A DNA stretch of 64,000 bases, from contig CAWDCL010000004.1 of the NCBI GenBank assembly GCA_963800865.1, forward strand, positions 2,542,001 through 2,606,000, given 5' to 3'. This DNA is from JALOKP01 sp963800865. GTDB taxonomy: Bacteria; Acidobacteriota; Polarisedimenticolia; J045. Shown here piece after piece: positions 25,320 through 32,966 of the stretch. Below the pieces are notes generated by a model. The model ran no database searches. It was not told the origin of the DNA and saw only the letters and a list, made by a program, of their open reading frames with translations. The translations under genes and the position numbers were made by a program. The first letter of the stretch is position 1. Every line of letters starts with the position of its first letter.

Positions 25320-26834
25320 TCAGTCCAGCGGCTCGAGCGCGACCGGCGGCAACGGCATCGCGGCGCAGCCCAGCGGCGTCTCGGCCGCGGCCGGGTCGGC
25401 CGCGACGCGCCACAGGCAGACCCTCGGCGCGAAGAAGCTGGCCTCCGCGACCGCCAGCACGCCGCCCCCGTCCAGCTCGATCCCGCCGACGTACTCCGTC
25501 GTGCGGGTGACTTCCCGCAGCAGCTCCGCCCGCTCCGGGTCGAAGGCCACGACGCGCGAGACGTACGCGGCGTCGGTGACCAGGGCGTAGCCGAGCCGCT
25601 CGCCCGCCAGCTCGAGACCGCCGACGTTCCCCGCCGCGTCGTCGTCGTCGAGCGCCCAGCGCTCGAACGCGCGGTTGGCGACGTCGACCACCGCTACGCC
25701 GCCCGACAGCTCCTGCGGCAGCAGCCCGGGGTAGATCCCGGCCAGCGCGACGTAGAGCCGCTCCCGGCCGTCGCGTCCGGTCAGCGGGCGGATCGCGACC
25801 GGGTTCTTCCCCGGCAGCAGGATGCTGCGCTCGACGCTGTCGGTCCGGGTGTCGATCACGGCCAGCTTCCCGTCGCCGTAGCGGGTGAAGGTCCGGTCGA
25901 TGTCCTGCAGGGCCACGAACGCGGTCTCCCCGACCAGCGCGATCTCGTCGGCCCGCGGCGTGCCGTCGGGGTTGGCGGCGAGCGGCCCCAGCGGGATCGC
26001 GCCGCGCCGTGCGCCGCCGCGCGGGTCGATCACCAGCAGGTCGTCGAACGGCGGCTCGTAGCGCGAAACGTAGGCCTTCGCGGGGCTGATCAGCGCGACG
26101 TCGCGCGGGTTGGAGCCGGGGCCGGTGCCGGCCTGCCAGGCGGTCGCGAACTCCTCGGCCGGGTCGAGCCGCTGGATGTTGTCGTAGGAAAACCCATTGA
26201 CGACGAAGAGCGCGTCGCGGGTCAGCTTCAGCCGCGGGTCGGAGCTGGCTTCCGTCACCCCCTCGCGGGTGCTCAGTTCGCCCCCCTCCCGCCACTCGAG
26301 CAGGACGACCTGGCCGCCCGAGGCGTAGTCGGTGCAGGCGACCGCGAAGCGGTGGCGGCGCGACCCGACGAAGGTCCCCTCGCCTCCCGTCTGCGACTCG
26401 CGGCTGGACCCGGCGACCGTCCAGCCGGTTGCGCCGCTCGTCCCCTCGAGCCGGTATTCGAACGCCGTCCCGGCGATCTGCACCGGGCCGAGCCGCGCGA
26501 TCAGCCAGGCTCCGCCGCTCTCGACCAGCACGGCGTTGCCGCCGGAGAGGTCCAGCACGTCCGTTTCCTGCCCGGCGACCCGCGCCTTGCCGTAACGCAC
26601 GGCGACGTCGTGCCGCCCGTCGCCCACCCCTTCGACGTCGAGTTCGACCGCCAGCGTCGCCCCGCGCGCGGGGACCGACGGGAACTCAAGGTACGGAAGC
26701 GAGACGGAGAGGTCGAAGGCGCGGCCGAGCGGCGCCGCCGGCTGCCCCGTGGCGGGGGCCGACGGCGGAATGTAGGACCCGCCGCAGGCGCCCGCGGCGG
26801 AGGCGGCGGCGAGCGCGAGCAGGAGCCGACTCAT
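25320..26834 (-). CDS. YncE-like beta-propeller lipoprotein, partner of the B12-regulated receptor
   Basis: ATG 26834 overlaps the stop of the receptor gene (ATGA), with GGAGG just upstream, so translation is coupled. The N-terminus is a short lipoprotein signal (LLALAAASAAGACGG). After a beta-sandwich-like part (residues 30-160) the rest shows propeller blades with repeated D/N-x-D turns: NPRDVALIS, DDLLVIDPRGG, GKLAVIDTRTDSVE and GGVAVVDVANRA. Surface-exposed lipoproteins of this type sit on TonB receptors in corrinoid uptake clusters. I infer it helps capture corrinoids for the receptor upstream. 504 residues. Confidence 0.75.
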   Translation of the reverse strand: MSRLLLALAAASAAGACGGSYIPPSAPATGQPAAPLGRAFDLSVSLPYLEFPSVPARGATLAVELDVEGVGDGRHDVAVRYGKARVAGQETDVLDLSGGNAVLVESGGAWLIARLGPVQIAGTAFEYRLEGTSGATGWTVAGSSRESQTGGEGTFVGSRRHRFAVACTDYASGGQVVLLEWREGGELSTREGVTEASSDPRLKLTRDALFVVNGFSYDNIQRLDPAEEFATAWQAGTGPGSNPRDVALISPAKAYVSRYEPPFDDLLVIDPRGGARRGAIPLGPLAANPDGTPRADEIALVGETAFVALQDIDRTFTRYGDGKLAVIDTRTDSVERSILLPGKNPVAIRPLTGRDGRERLYVALAGIYPGLLPQELSGGVAVVDVANRAFERWALDDDDAAGNVGGLELAGERLGYALVTDAAYVSRVVAFDPERAELLREVTRTTEYVGGIELDGGGVLAVAEASFFAPRVCLWRVAADPAAAETPLGCAAMPLPPVALEPLD

Positions 26835-28855
26835 CGTCCCTCCGGGGGCGCCCAGGACAGGCTGGCGAAGACCATCCGTCCCGGCAGCGGGAAGCGCAGC
26901 ACGTCGCGCGTCTGCACGTTGAAGACGTTGCGGGCCTCGAGGCCGACGGTGAACCCCCGGCCGAACGCGCGCGCGACCCGCGCGTCGTTCAGGCTGCGCG
27001 CCGGGATCCGGTAGCGCGGAAGGTTCAGCGGATCGGTCGAGTTCTCGCCGACGTAGGTCACCTCCCAGCCGAGCTGCCAGCGGCCGGGCGACCAGCGCGC
27101 CGCAAGGAATCCCTCCTCTGCGGGCCGGCCGGGCAGCGGGTTGCCGTCGGCGAAGCCACCCGAGGTGTCCTCCGAGTGCAGCAGCGTGCCGGAGGCCTCG
27201 ATCGTCACGTTCCCGGGCACGCGCAGCGCGATCGAGCCCTCCAGCCCGTAGAGCTGCGCCGACGCGATGTTGCGCGGTATGACGACTCCCTGCGCGTTCG
27301 GCCACAGCAGGATCATGTCGTCGAGGCGGCTGCCGAAGGCGACCAGCTCGCCGCCCAGCCGCCAGCCGCTCCAGTCGCGCTCGCCGAGGGCGTAGCCCAG
27401 TTCCGCCTTGACGCCGGTCTCCGGCTTCAGGCGCGGGTTGCCGACGACGGCGCCGCGATCGCCGAACAGCTCGAGCAGGCTCGGGTCGCGGGAGAAACGC
27501 CCGGCGCTGGCGCGCAGCGCGTCGCCCGGGCCGATCGCGCAGGCGGCGGAGAGCTTGCCGTCGAGCCACGACTCCTGGCCCGAGGTCGCGGGCGGCGGAA
27601 GCAACCCCTCGGCGCCGGCCACGAACCGGTCGTCGCGCACCTTCCAGCGCAGCGCCGGGGAGAGCGTGACACGGCCGAACGTCAGCGCGTCCTCCGCCAC
27701 CAGCGCCAGCGCGGTCCGGGTGCCGCCGCCGCGGTCGGAGAGGACCAGCGCGTCGTCGGTGAGCCGCGCCTGCTCGCGCCGCGCGTCGGCGCGCACGAGC
27801 AGGTGGTGCATCCCCGCCTGGCCGCGCCAGGCGGCGCCGACGCCGGCGCCGTCGATGCGCGTTTCCTGCGCGCGCCGCACGCCGAGGTCGGCGTCGGGAT
27901 CATCGAACAGGGTGCGCTCGCCGAAGCCGTCGGCCGCGATCTCCCAGCCGCCGCGGACCCAGGTCAGCGCCAGGTTCGCGGCGCGCTCGGCCAGGCGCGC
28001 GGTCTCCGAGGGGAGCGAGTCGGGACCGGGAACGCCGCCGTCGCCGCTGCGCCCCCGCAATCCGAACGACAACTCGCCGCCCGCGACCCGGTCGACGCTT
28101 CCCTGCAGCTGGAGCGAGAGCGCCGAGCTGTCGTTGTTGGCGCGCGCGCGCTGCTGGTCGTCGGATGGCTCGTAGATCGTGCCGGCGGTGTCGAGATAGA
28201 CGAAGTCGCCGTTGCTCCGGAACCCCTCGACGGCGAGGCGGATCCCGCCGCGGGCCTCCGCGAAGGGGGTTCCCCAGGCCGCGGCCAGCCGGGCGGTGGC
28301 GAGCGATCCGGCGACCAGGTCGACCGCCGCGCTGCTCGTCTCGTCGACCGGGCGGCGGGTGCGGATGTCGATCGCGCCGCCGAGGCCGTCGAGCCCCAGC
28401 GCGGCCGGCGCGAAGCCGCGGTAGACCGTGACCCCCGCGACCTGCGAGACCGGGATCGAGGAGAGGTCGACCGGTCCGCCGAGCGCGCGGTTCTGCGGCA
28501 CGCCGTCGACCAGCAGCGTGACCTGCTCGGCGGTCGAGCCGCGCAGCGAGATGGTCGCGAACTGCCCGATCCCGCCGTAGCTGGTGACGCGCGCGCCGGG
28601 GACGCGGCGCAGCAGGTCGGAGAGGTCGGCGCCACGGCGCGCCAGCTCGTCGGCCGGGACGACGGTCGCGAAGGCCGCGTCCTCCGGGCCCGGCGCGCGC
28701 GCGCGGACCAGGACCTCTTCGGTCAGGCCGGAATCGGGGGCTTCGGCCGGCGCTGCGGCAGGCGCCGGGGGCTCGGCGGCTGCGGCCGGCGGCCCGGCGC
28801 CGGGGATCGCGCCCAGCGCGGCCAGCGCGAGGAGCGCGGTGAAGGTGCGACGCAT
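26831..28855 (-). CDS. TonB-dependent receptor, BtuB-like (corrinoid uptake)
   Basis: 674 residues from ATG 28855, with a signal peptide (TFTALLALAALGAIPGAG) and a Pro/Ala linker. A TonB-box-like segment EEVLVRA comes next, then a plug domain with DLLRRVPGARV, SLRGSTAEQVTLLVDGVP and VTVYRGFAPAALGLDGLGGAI, and then the barrel. It is preceded by a cobalamin riboswitch with its own terminator, which strongly suggests vitamin B12 or corrinoid transport across the outer membrane. The downstream lipoprotein overlaps by 4 bases. BtuCDF genes are not in the window. Confidence 0.88.
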   Translation of the reverse strand: MRRTFTALLALAALGAIPGAGPPAAAAEPPAPAAAPAEAPDSGLTEEVLVRARAPGPEDAAFATVVPADELARRGADLSDLLRRVPGARVTSYGGIGQFATISLRGSTAEQVTLLVDGVPQNRALGGPVDLSSIPVSQVAGVTVYRGFAPAALGLDGLGGAIDIRTRRPVDETSSAAVDLVAGSLATARLAAAWGTPFAEARGGIRLAVEGFRSNGDFVYLDTAGTIYEPSDDQQRARANNDSSALSLQLQGSVDRVAGGELSFGLRGRSGDGGVPGPDSLPSETARLAERAANLALTWVRGGWEIAADGFGERTLFDDPDADLGVRRAQETRIDGAGVGAAWRGQAGMHHLLVRADARREQARLTDDALVLSDRGGGTRTALALVAEDALTFGRVTLSPALRWKVRDDRFVAGAEGLLPPPATSGQESWLDGKLSAACAIGPGDALRASAGRFSRDPSLLELFGDRGAVVGNPRLKPETGVKAELGYALGERDWSGWRLGGELVAFGSRLDDMILLWPNAQGVVIPRNIASAQLYGLEGSIALRVPGNVTIEASGTLLHSEDTSGGFADGNPLPGRPAEEGFLAARWSPGRWQLGWEVTYVGENSTDPLNLPRYRIPARSLNDARVARAFGRGFTVGLEARNVFNVQTRDVLRFPLPGRMVFASLSWAPPEGR

Positions 28856-28857
28856 GG

Positions 28858-28880
28858 CGATCTCCGTGGGGCGGAGATCG
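28858..28880 (-). promoter_or_regulatory. Hairpin covering the receptor's ribosome site
   Basis: Perfect 9-bp stem (28858-28866 with 28872-28880, 5-base loop) ending 3 bases before the ATG. The GGAG ribosome site of the receptor is inside the stem, so translation may be repressed in addition to transcription termination. Confidence 0.6.
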
Positions 28881-28902
28881 ATCCCCGGGCGCGTCGGCCG
28901 AC

Positions 28903-28931
28903 AAAAAACCCCACGCCGCCGGGGCGCGGGG
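28903..28931 (-). terminator. Riboswitch-controlled intrinsic terminator
   Basis: On the minus strand a 9-bp GC stem (28923-28931 with 28909-28917, one G-U, 5-base loop) is followed directly by TTTTTT (28903-28908). It lies between the cobalamin aptamer and the receptor start. Confidence 0.85.
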
Positions 28932-28974
28932 GCCGGTGCGCACGAAGCGGCGGACCCTGGCCCTGGTCGGGTCC

Positions 28975-29165
28975 ACCTCGCGCGTCCCGGTCGGTCTCCT
29001 GGCTCGCGGGTCAACCGGCCCTCCGCGCCTTCCCGGGCCGGCGCTGTCGCGCCTTCCCAGTGGCTTCCCCGCCCTTCGGCAGGGACTGCGGATGCCGTCA
29101 CCGCTCACAGTCGCCGGGCGGCAGGGGAATCACACCCCTTTCCCGTTACCGGACCGCGTGTCGAC
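28975..29165 (-). ncRNA. Cobalamin (B12) riboswitch
   Basis: On the minus strand the conserved aptamer blocks occur in order: GGGAAAGGGGTGTGATTCCCC, then GCGACTGTGAGCGG, then GCCACTGGGAAGG, and the B12 box GAGCCAGGAGACCGACC. This is the standard order of the Rfam cobalamin family. It sits upstream of the BtuB-like receptor and is followed by an intrinsic terminator. Binding of adenosyl- or methylcobalamin should turn the receptor/lipoprotein operon off. Confidence 0.92.
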
Positions 29166-29270
29166 GTTCGCGTTGTAGCACCGTCCGGCTCCCGGGGGCA
29201 AGCGGCGGCGCCCGGGATAGACGGGCTGCGCTCCGGATCCGTAGTTCGTGCGGGTACCTGAGGAGGAACG

Positions 29271-29630
29271 ATGATGATCCGAGCGCGCTGGCTGCTGCTT
29301 CTTGGCGTGTCGATCGCAGTCCTGGGGACCGGCTTCGTCGCCGCGGCCGAACCGCCGCAGCCCAGCGAAGACATCCTGCAGGTCAGGGTCTACCAGTTGA
29401 AGCACCTCCCGACGAAGGAAGCCCAGCTCGTGATCCGCACCATCTACGAGGCACGCCGGGTGGCTGAACTCCCCGACCGCGCGGTCCTCATCGTGGCGGA
29501 CACTCCGGCCAAGCTCGATGCGATCGGGAAACTGCTGGAACGAATCGACCTTCCGCCGGTCAGGAACGGTGCGGCGGCGGCACGGCCGCGCCAGGAAGAC
29601 CCCAGGACCGAAGTCGCGGCGAAGAAGTAG
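29271..29630 (+). CDS. Secreted secretin_N-like (NolW) domain protein
   Basis: 119 residues with GGAGG 5-6 bases before ATG 29271. Signal peptide: WLLLLGVSIAVLGTGFVAAA. The mature part (DILQVRVYQLKHLPTKEA, then IVADTPAKLDAIGKLLERID) is the alpha/beta module found repeatedly in secretins and type IV pilus PilQ, where it lines the periplasmic vestibule. Here it is a stand-alone domain with a basic tail. It may bind a secretin or another partner, but no secretion genes are near. Confidence 0.7.
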   Translation: MMIRARWLLLLGVSIAVLGTGFVAAAEPPQPSEDILQVRVYQLKHLPTKEAQLVIRTIYEARRVAELPDRAVLIVADTPAKLDAIGKLLERIDLPPVRNGAAAARPRQEDPRTEVAAKK

Positions 29631-29701
29631 CGGCCTCCGGCCACGGGCGGCGCCGGGTCGGGCCGCGTGATAGAACGTCCCCAGCTCGTACGAGGGGACG
29701 G

Positions 29702-30016
29702 ATGATCAAGGTCAACGACACGCGGGCGCTCGTCGCCGCGATCGACGGCAAGCGGGCGCTCGTGCTGTTCCACGCCAACTGGTGCCCCTACTGCCGCGCC
29801 TTCGCCCCTGTCTTCGAGGAGGCCGGCTCGGCCGCGACCGACTGGGTCCCGGTGGAGGCCGTGATCGACGACGACGAGAACCCGCTCTGGGACGAGTTCG
29901 GGATCGACGTCGTGCCGACGCTGATCCTCTTCGAGGGCGGACGCCCGGCAAAGCGCGCCGACGCGCACCACGGGATCGGGCTGACGAGGAACGACCTGCG
30001 GAAGATCCTGTCCTAG
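29702..30016 (+). CDS. Thioredoxin-like protein with CPYC motif
   Basis: 104 residues, the normal thioredoxin length, with GAGGGGACGG upstream. The active site WCPYC holds Cys28 and Cys31 between beta-1 (LVLFHANW) and the helix. The cis-Pro is in VVPTLILFEGG. CPYC is the glutaredoxin-type dipeptide, which gives a less reducing potential than CGPC. No signal peptide, so cytoplasmic. Role: disulfide reduction of an unknown partner; it is close to the opposing 4Fe-4S gene but not in its operon. Confidence 0.85.
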   Translation: MIKVNDTRALVAAIDGKRALVLFHANWCPYCRAFAPVFEEAGSAATDWVPVEAVIDDDENPLWDEFGIDVVPTLILFEGGRPAKRADAHHGIGLTRNDLRKILS

Positions 30017-30025
30017 CCCGCCGGG

Positions 30026-31308
30026 TCAGCCGGCCGGCGCGGGATGCCGGGAGAAGAGCGCGTCCAGATAGCGCGAGCGGAGCTGGCGGCCGGCGAGCGC
30101 GCGCTTGACCGGCGGCAGCCCGAGGATCACGCCGAGGACCGCCGCCATCGCACGGTGGCTGGCCAGCGCCTCCCCGTCCGCGATCAGCTCCGCCAGCTTT
30201 CCGCGCTCGAGCGCCATCAGCACGATGCGCCGGGTGGAGTCGACCGGCGTGATGACGCGCCGGGCGCGCGGCGCGAGCGCCAGGCCGCCGGTCGCGCAGG
30301 CCGCGACGCAGACCCCGCAGCCGAGGCAGATCGCCTCGTCGAGACCGCGGCGGCGGTGCCTGTCCTTCCGGCTCGCTCCGGCAGCGCGATCGCACCGATC
30401 GGGCAGCGCGCGGCGCAGCGGCCGCAGCCGGTGCACGCGGCCGAGTCGACCGCGGCGATGAAGTTCGTGGTGTGGACCGGGTGCAGCGCGCCGAAGCGTT
30501 GCTGGGCCAGCAGCGCTTCGCAGCAGCAGCCGCAGCAGTGGCAGATGAAGTTGACCTGGCGCTGGACGTTCTCACCGAACTGCACCAGGCCCCGCTCGAC
30601 CGCCTGCTGCAGCAGGTCGGTCGCCTCGGCGGCATCCGCCCGGCGCGCCACGCCGTGCTTGACCAGCGACGCGGCGGTGCTGTTGAAGGTCATGCAGATC
30701 TCGAGCGGCGCGTCGCAGGCGCGATCGAGATGCGCCATCTTGTGCCGGCAGTAGCAGGTGCCGACGCCGATCGCGCTCGCGGCCGAGATCACCGCGCTCG
30801 CGCGCTCGAAGTCGAGGACGTGGAGCGCGATGGCCTCGGGCAGCGCTTGCTCCTGAACGAAGACCCGCCCGAGCCGCGTCTCGCCGTCGGTGAAGAGCCC
30901 GCGGATGAACTCTTCCTCGACGTTGAGGTACTCGTAGTACAGCTCGGCCAGCAGCTGCTGGTCGAGCCGGCCCGAGACCCGCATCATCGAGAACTCGAAG
31001 AAGCCGGCCATCGGCGGCGGCAGGACGTAGGTCGACTCGCCGTCCTGCTCGATGTCCAGCAGCATCGCCCGGTCGGCGAGACTCTCGAGCACCGCTGCGG
31101 CGCGCGCCGGCTCCACCCCCCAGATCCGCGCCGCCCGGGCGGCGGTGAAGGGGCGGATCGGGAGCTGCGCGACCAGCGCGGCTTCCTCCTCGGTGAAGAG
31201 CAGGGCGAGGATCCGGTGGAGCAGCTCCGACGGCGGCGCACCCTGCGGGAAGCGGTTCAGCCGCTCGGTGAGCGCCTGGTAGGCGGAGCGCGCGGTGGCG
31301 TGGGCCAT
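30026..31308 (-). CDS. 4Fe-4S ferredoxin-domain protein with Cys-rich core, frameshifted
   Basis: From ATG 31308, the N-terminal 120 residues look like a winged-helix module (TAARAARIWGVEPARAAAVL). They are followed by a domain with CYCRHK, the unusual cluster ICHCCGCCCEALL and then a first 4Fe-4S motif CTGCGRCAARCPIGAI. Near 30370 the frame shifts. The second motif CLGCGVCVAACATGG and the C-terminus (ELIADGEALASHRAM) continue in another frame. Restored length is about 428 residues. This layout is known from uncharacterised anaerobe-type ferredoxin proteins. An electron-transfer or cofactor-sensing role is likely, but unproven. Confidence 0.75.
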
Positions 31309-31389
31309 GGCGTCAGGAAGAGGATAGCGCCGGGAGCGATCGGCGGGCTCGAGCCGCCGCGTCGGTGCGGGCCGGCGCGGGGCCGGCCC

Positions 31390-32844
31390 TTACGTCGGCA
31401 GCACCACCTCGAACGTCGCCCCCTGCCCCGGGCGCGACTGCACCCGGATCGTGCCGCCGTGCAGCTCGACCAGCTGGCGCACGATCGACAGGCCGAGACC
31501 GGTCCCCTCCTCGCGCGTCGCCTTGTCGCGGGCGAGCGGCGAGAAACGCTCGAACAGCAGGTGGATCCGGTCCGGCTCGATCCCGGGGCCGCGGTCGGTG
31601 ACCGACAGCACGGCGGTCTCGTCGCGGGATCGCGTCGCCACCGTGACGGCGCTCGCAGCCGGCGCGTGCTTGATCGCGTTGGAGAGGAGGTTGTTCACGA
31701 CGCGGAGCAGCATCAGCCGGTCACCCCGGACGACCGGCCCTGCGCGCCCGCGCTCCACCGGCTCTTCGAGTTCGAGTTCCACGCCGCGCGTCGCGGCGTA
31801 GCTGCGCGCGCCCGCGACCGCCTCGCGGGCCAGCGCCGCGAGGTCGACCGGCGCCAGGCGCGGCGTCTCGACCCCGGCCTCGATCCGGGCCAGGTCGAGC
31901 AGGCTGTCGACCAGGTGGATGACCATCTCGGCACTCCGCATGTTCTCGTGCAGGATCTCGGTCGCGGCGCTGTCGGCGCGCGGGGTCTCGCGCAGCAGCA
32001 GCTTGCAACCGGCGTGGACGGAGAGGAGCGGGCTGCGAAGGTCATGGCTGCAGACCGCGAGGAACTCGTCCTTGCGCCGGTGCAGCTCGACCAGCTCGAC
32101 ATTCCGGCGCGCCACTTCGGCCTGCGCTCGCTCGTTCGCCTGGGTCTGGACGCGGATCAAGTGGTCCGCCCGCCGGACGAGGAGCCAGAGGGCACCGAAC
32201 GCCAGCAGCGCGGCGAGGCCGGCCAGGATCACCAGCCACGGCACGACCCGTTGGGAAAGCCCCAGGGCCGGCGTGAACTCGCGCCGCACGTCGGCCACCG
32301 CGACGACGCGGCCGCGTTCGCGGACCGGGATGCAGAGCTCGCTCCCGCCCAGCGAGCCCAGGCCGAAGATTGCGAGGGGCCACGGCGTCGATCCGGCGCG
32401 ACGCAGCGCGATCCGTCCCGCGGCCGCTTCTTCGAACCCCTCGTGCCAGGGAGCGGGCGGCGGGGCGCCGGGAAGCGCGAACCGCTGCAGCGGGGTCCCG
32501 TCGAGCGCGAGCAGGCGGACGTCCGTCAGGCCGAAGTTCTCCATCTCGGCCAGGATCTCCTCGCGCAGCCCCGCGGGGGGAGGCTCGCCCCAGGACCGAC
32601 GCGGATAGCCGCCCTCGTGGCAGAGGAGCACGAGGTCTTCGACGATGCTGTCGGCCTGGTCCTTGGCGACGCTCTCGAACGCCTCGTTCACGAGCCACGC
32701 GCCGGAGGCCGAGAGCGCGAGGAAGACGGCCAGCATGATCGCCAGGCTGGCGCCGGTGAAGTAGCGCAGCAGGTTGAACGAGAGCCCCGGCGCGTCAGCG
32801 CCGGGGCCGCTCGAGGCGGAGGGTGTTCCAGCGGGCTTTGCCAT
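31390..32844 (-). CDS. Membrane sensor histidine kinase
   Basis: 484 residues. Two membrane segments (FTGASLAIMLAVFLALSASG and VPWLVILAGLAALLAFGALWLL) flank a periplasmic sensor domain of about 170 residues. Then come a coiled linker, the H-box CSHDLRSPLLSVHAG with the phospho-acceptor His, and the ATPase domain with NLLSNAIKHA, VTDRGPGI, LFERFSPLAR and GTGLGLSIV. The sensor part contains a single-Cache-like pattern (DVRLLALDGTPLQRF, ELCIPVRERGRVVAVADV). No response regulator gene is adjacent, so it is an orphan here. The signal is unknown. Confidence 0.88.
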   Translation of the reverse strand: MAKPAGTPSASSGPGADAPGLSFNLLRYFTGASLAIMLAVFLALSASGAWLVNEAFESVAKDQADSIVEDLVLLCHEGGYPRRSWGEPPPAGLREEILAEMENFGLTDVRLLALDGTPLQRFALPGAPPPAPWHEGFEEAAAGRIALRRAGSTPWPLAIFGLGSLGGSELCIPVRERGRVVAVADVRREFTPALGLSQRVVPWLVILAGLAALLAFGALWLLVRRADHLIRVQTQANERAQAEVARRNVELVELHRRKDEFLAVCSHDLRSPLLSVHAGCKLLLRETPRADSAATEILHENMRSAEMVIHLVDSLLDLARIEAGVETPRLAPVDLAALAREAVAGARSYAATRGVELELEEPVERGRAGPVVRGDRLMLLRVVNNLLSNAIKHAPAASAVTVATRSRDETAVLSVTDRGPGIEPDRIHLLFERFSPLARDKATREEGTGLGLSIVRQLVELHGGTIRVQSRPGQGATFEVVLPT

Positions 32845-32966
32845 CTTTCGTCTGCCGGGGCCGATTGTAGGAGCCGACCGGGGGATGCGCCCGCGGGGAG
32901 ATCGCAGGCCGGCGAGGCGGCGGCGCGCGCCGCCTCACCGGCTGAACCAGCCGCCGCTCCGCCCGC

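Noticed and set aside
26429..29467. 1012-codon plus-strand open frame
   Set aside because: Antisense to the B12-regulated receptor and lipoprotein; composition is Arg/Ala/Pro shadow text without motifs, and the minus-strand genes have signal peptides, motifs and ribosome sites.
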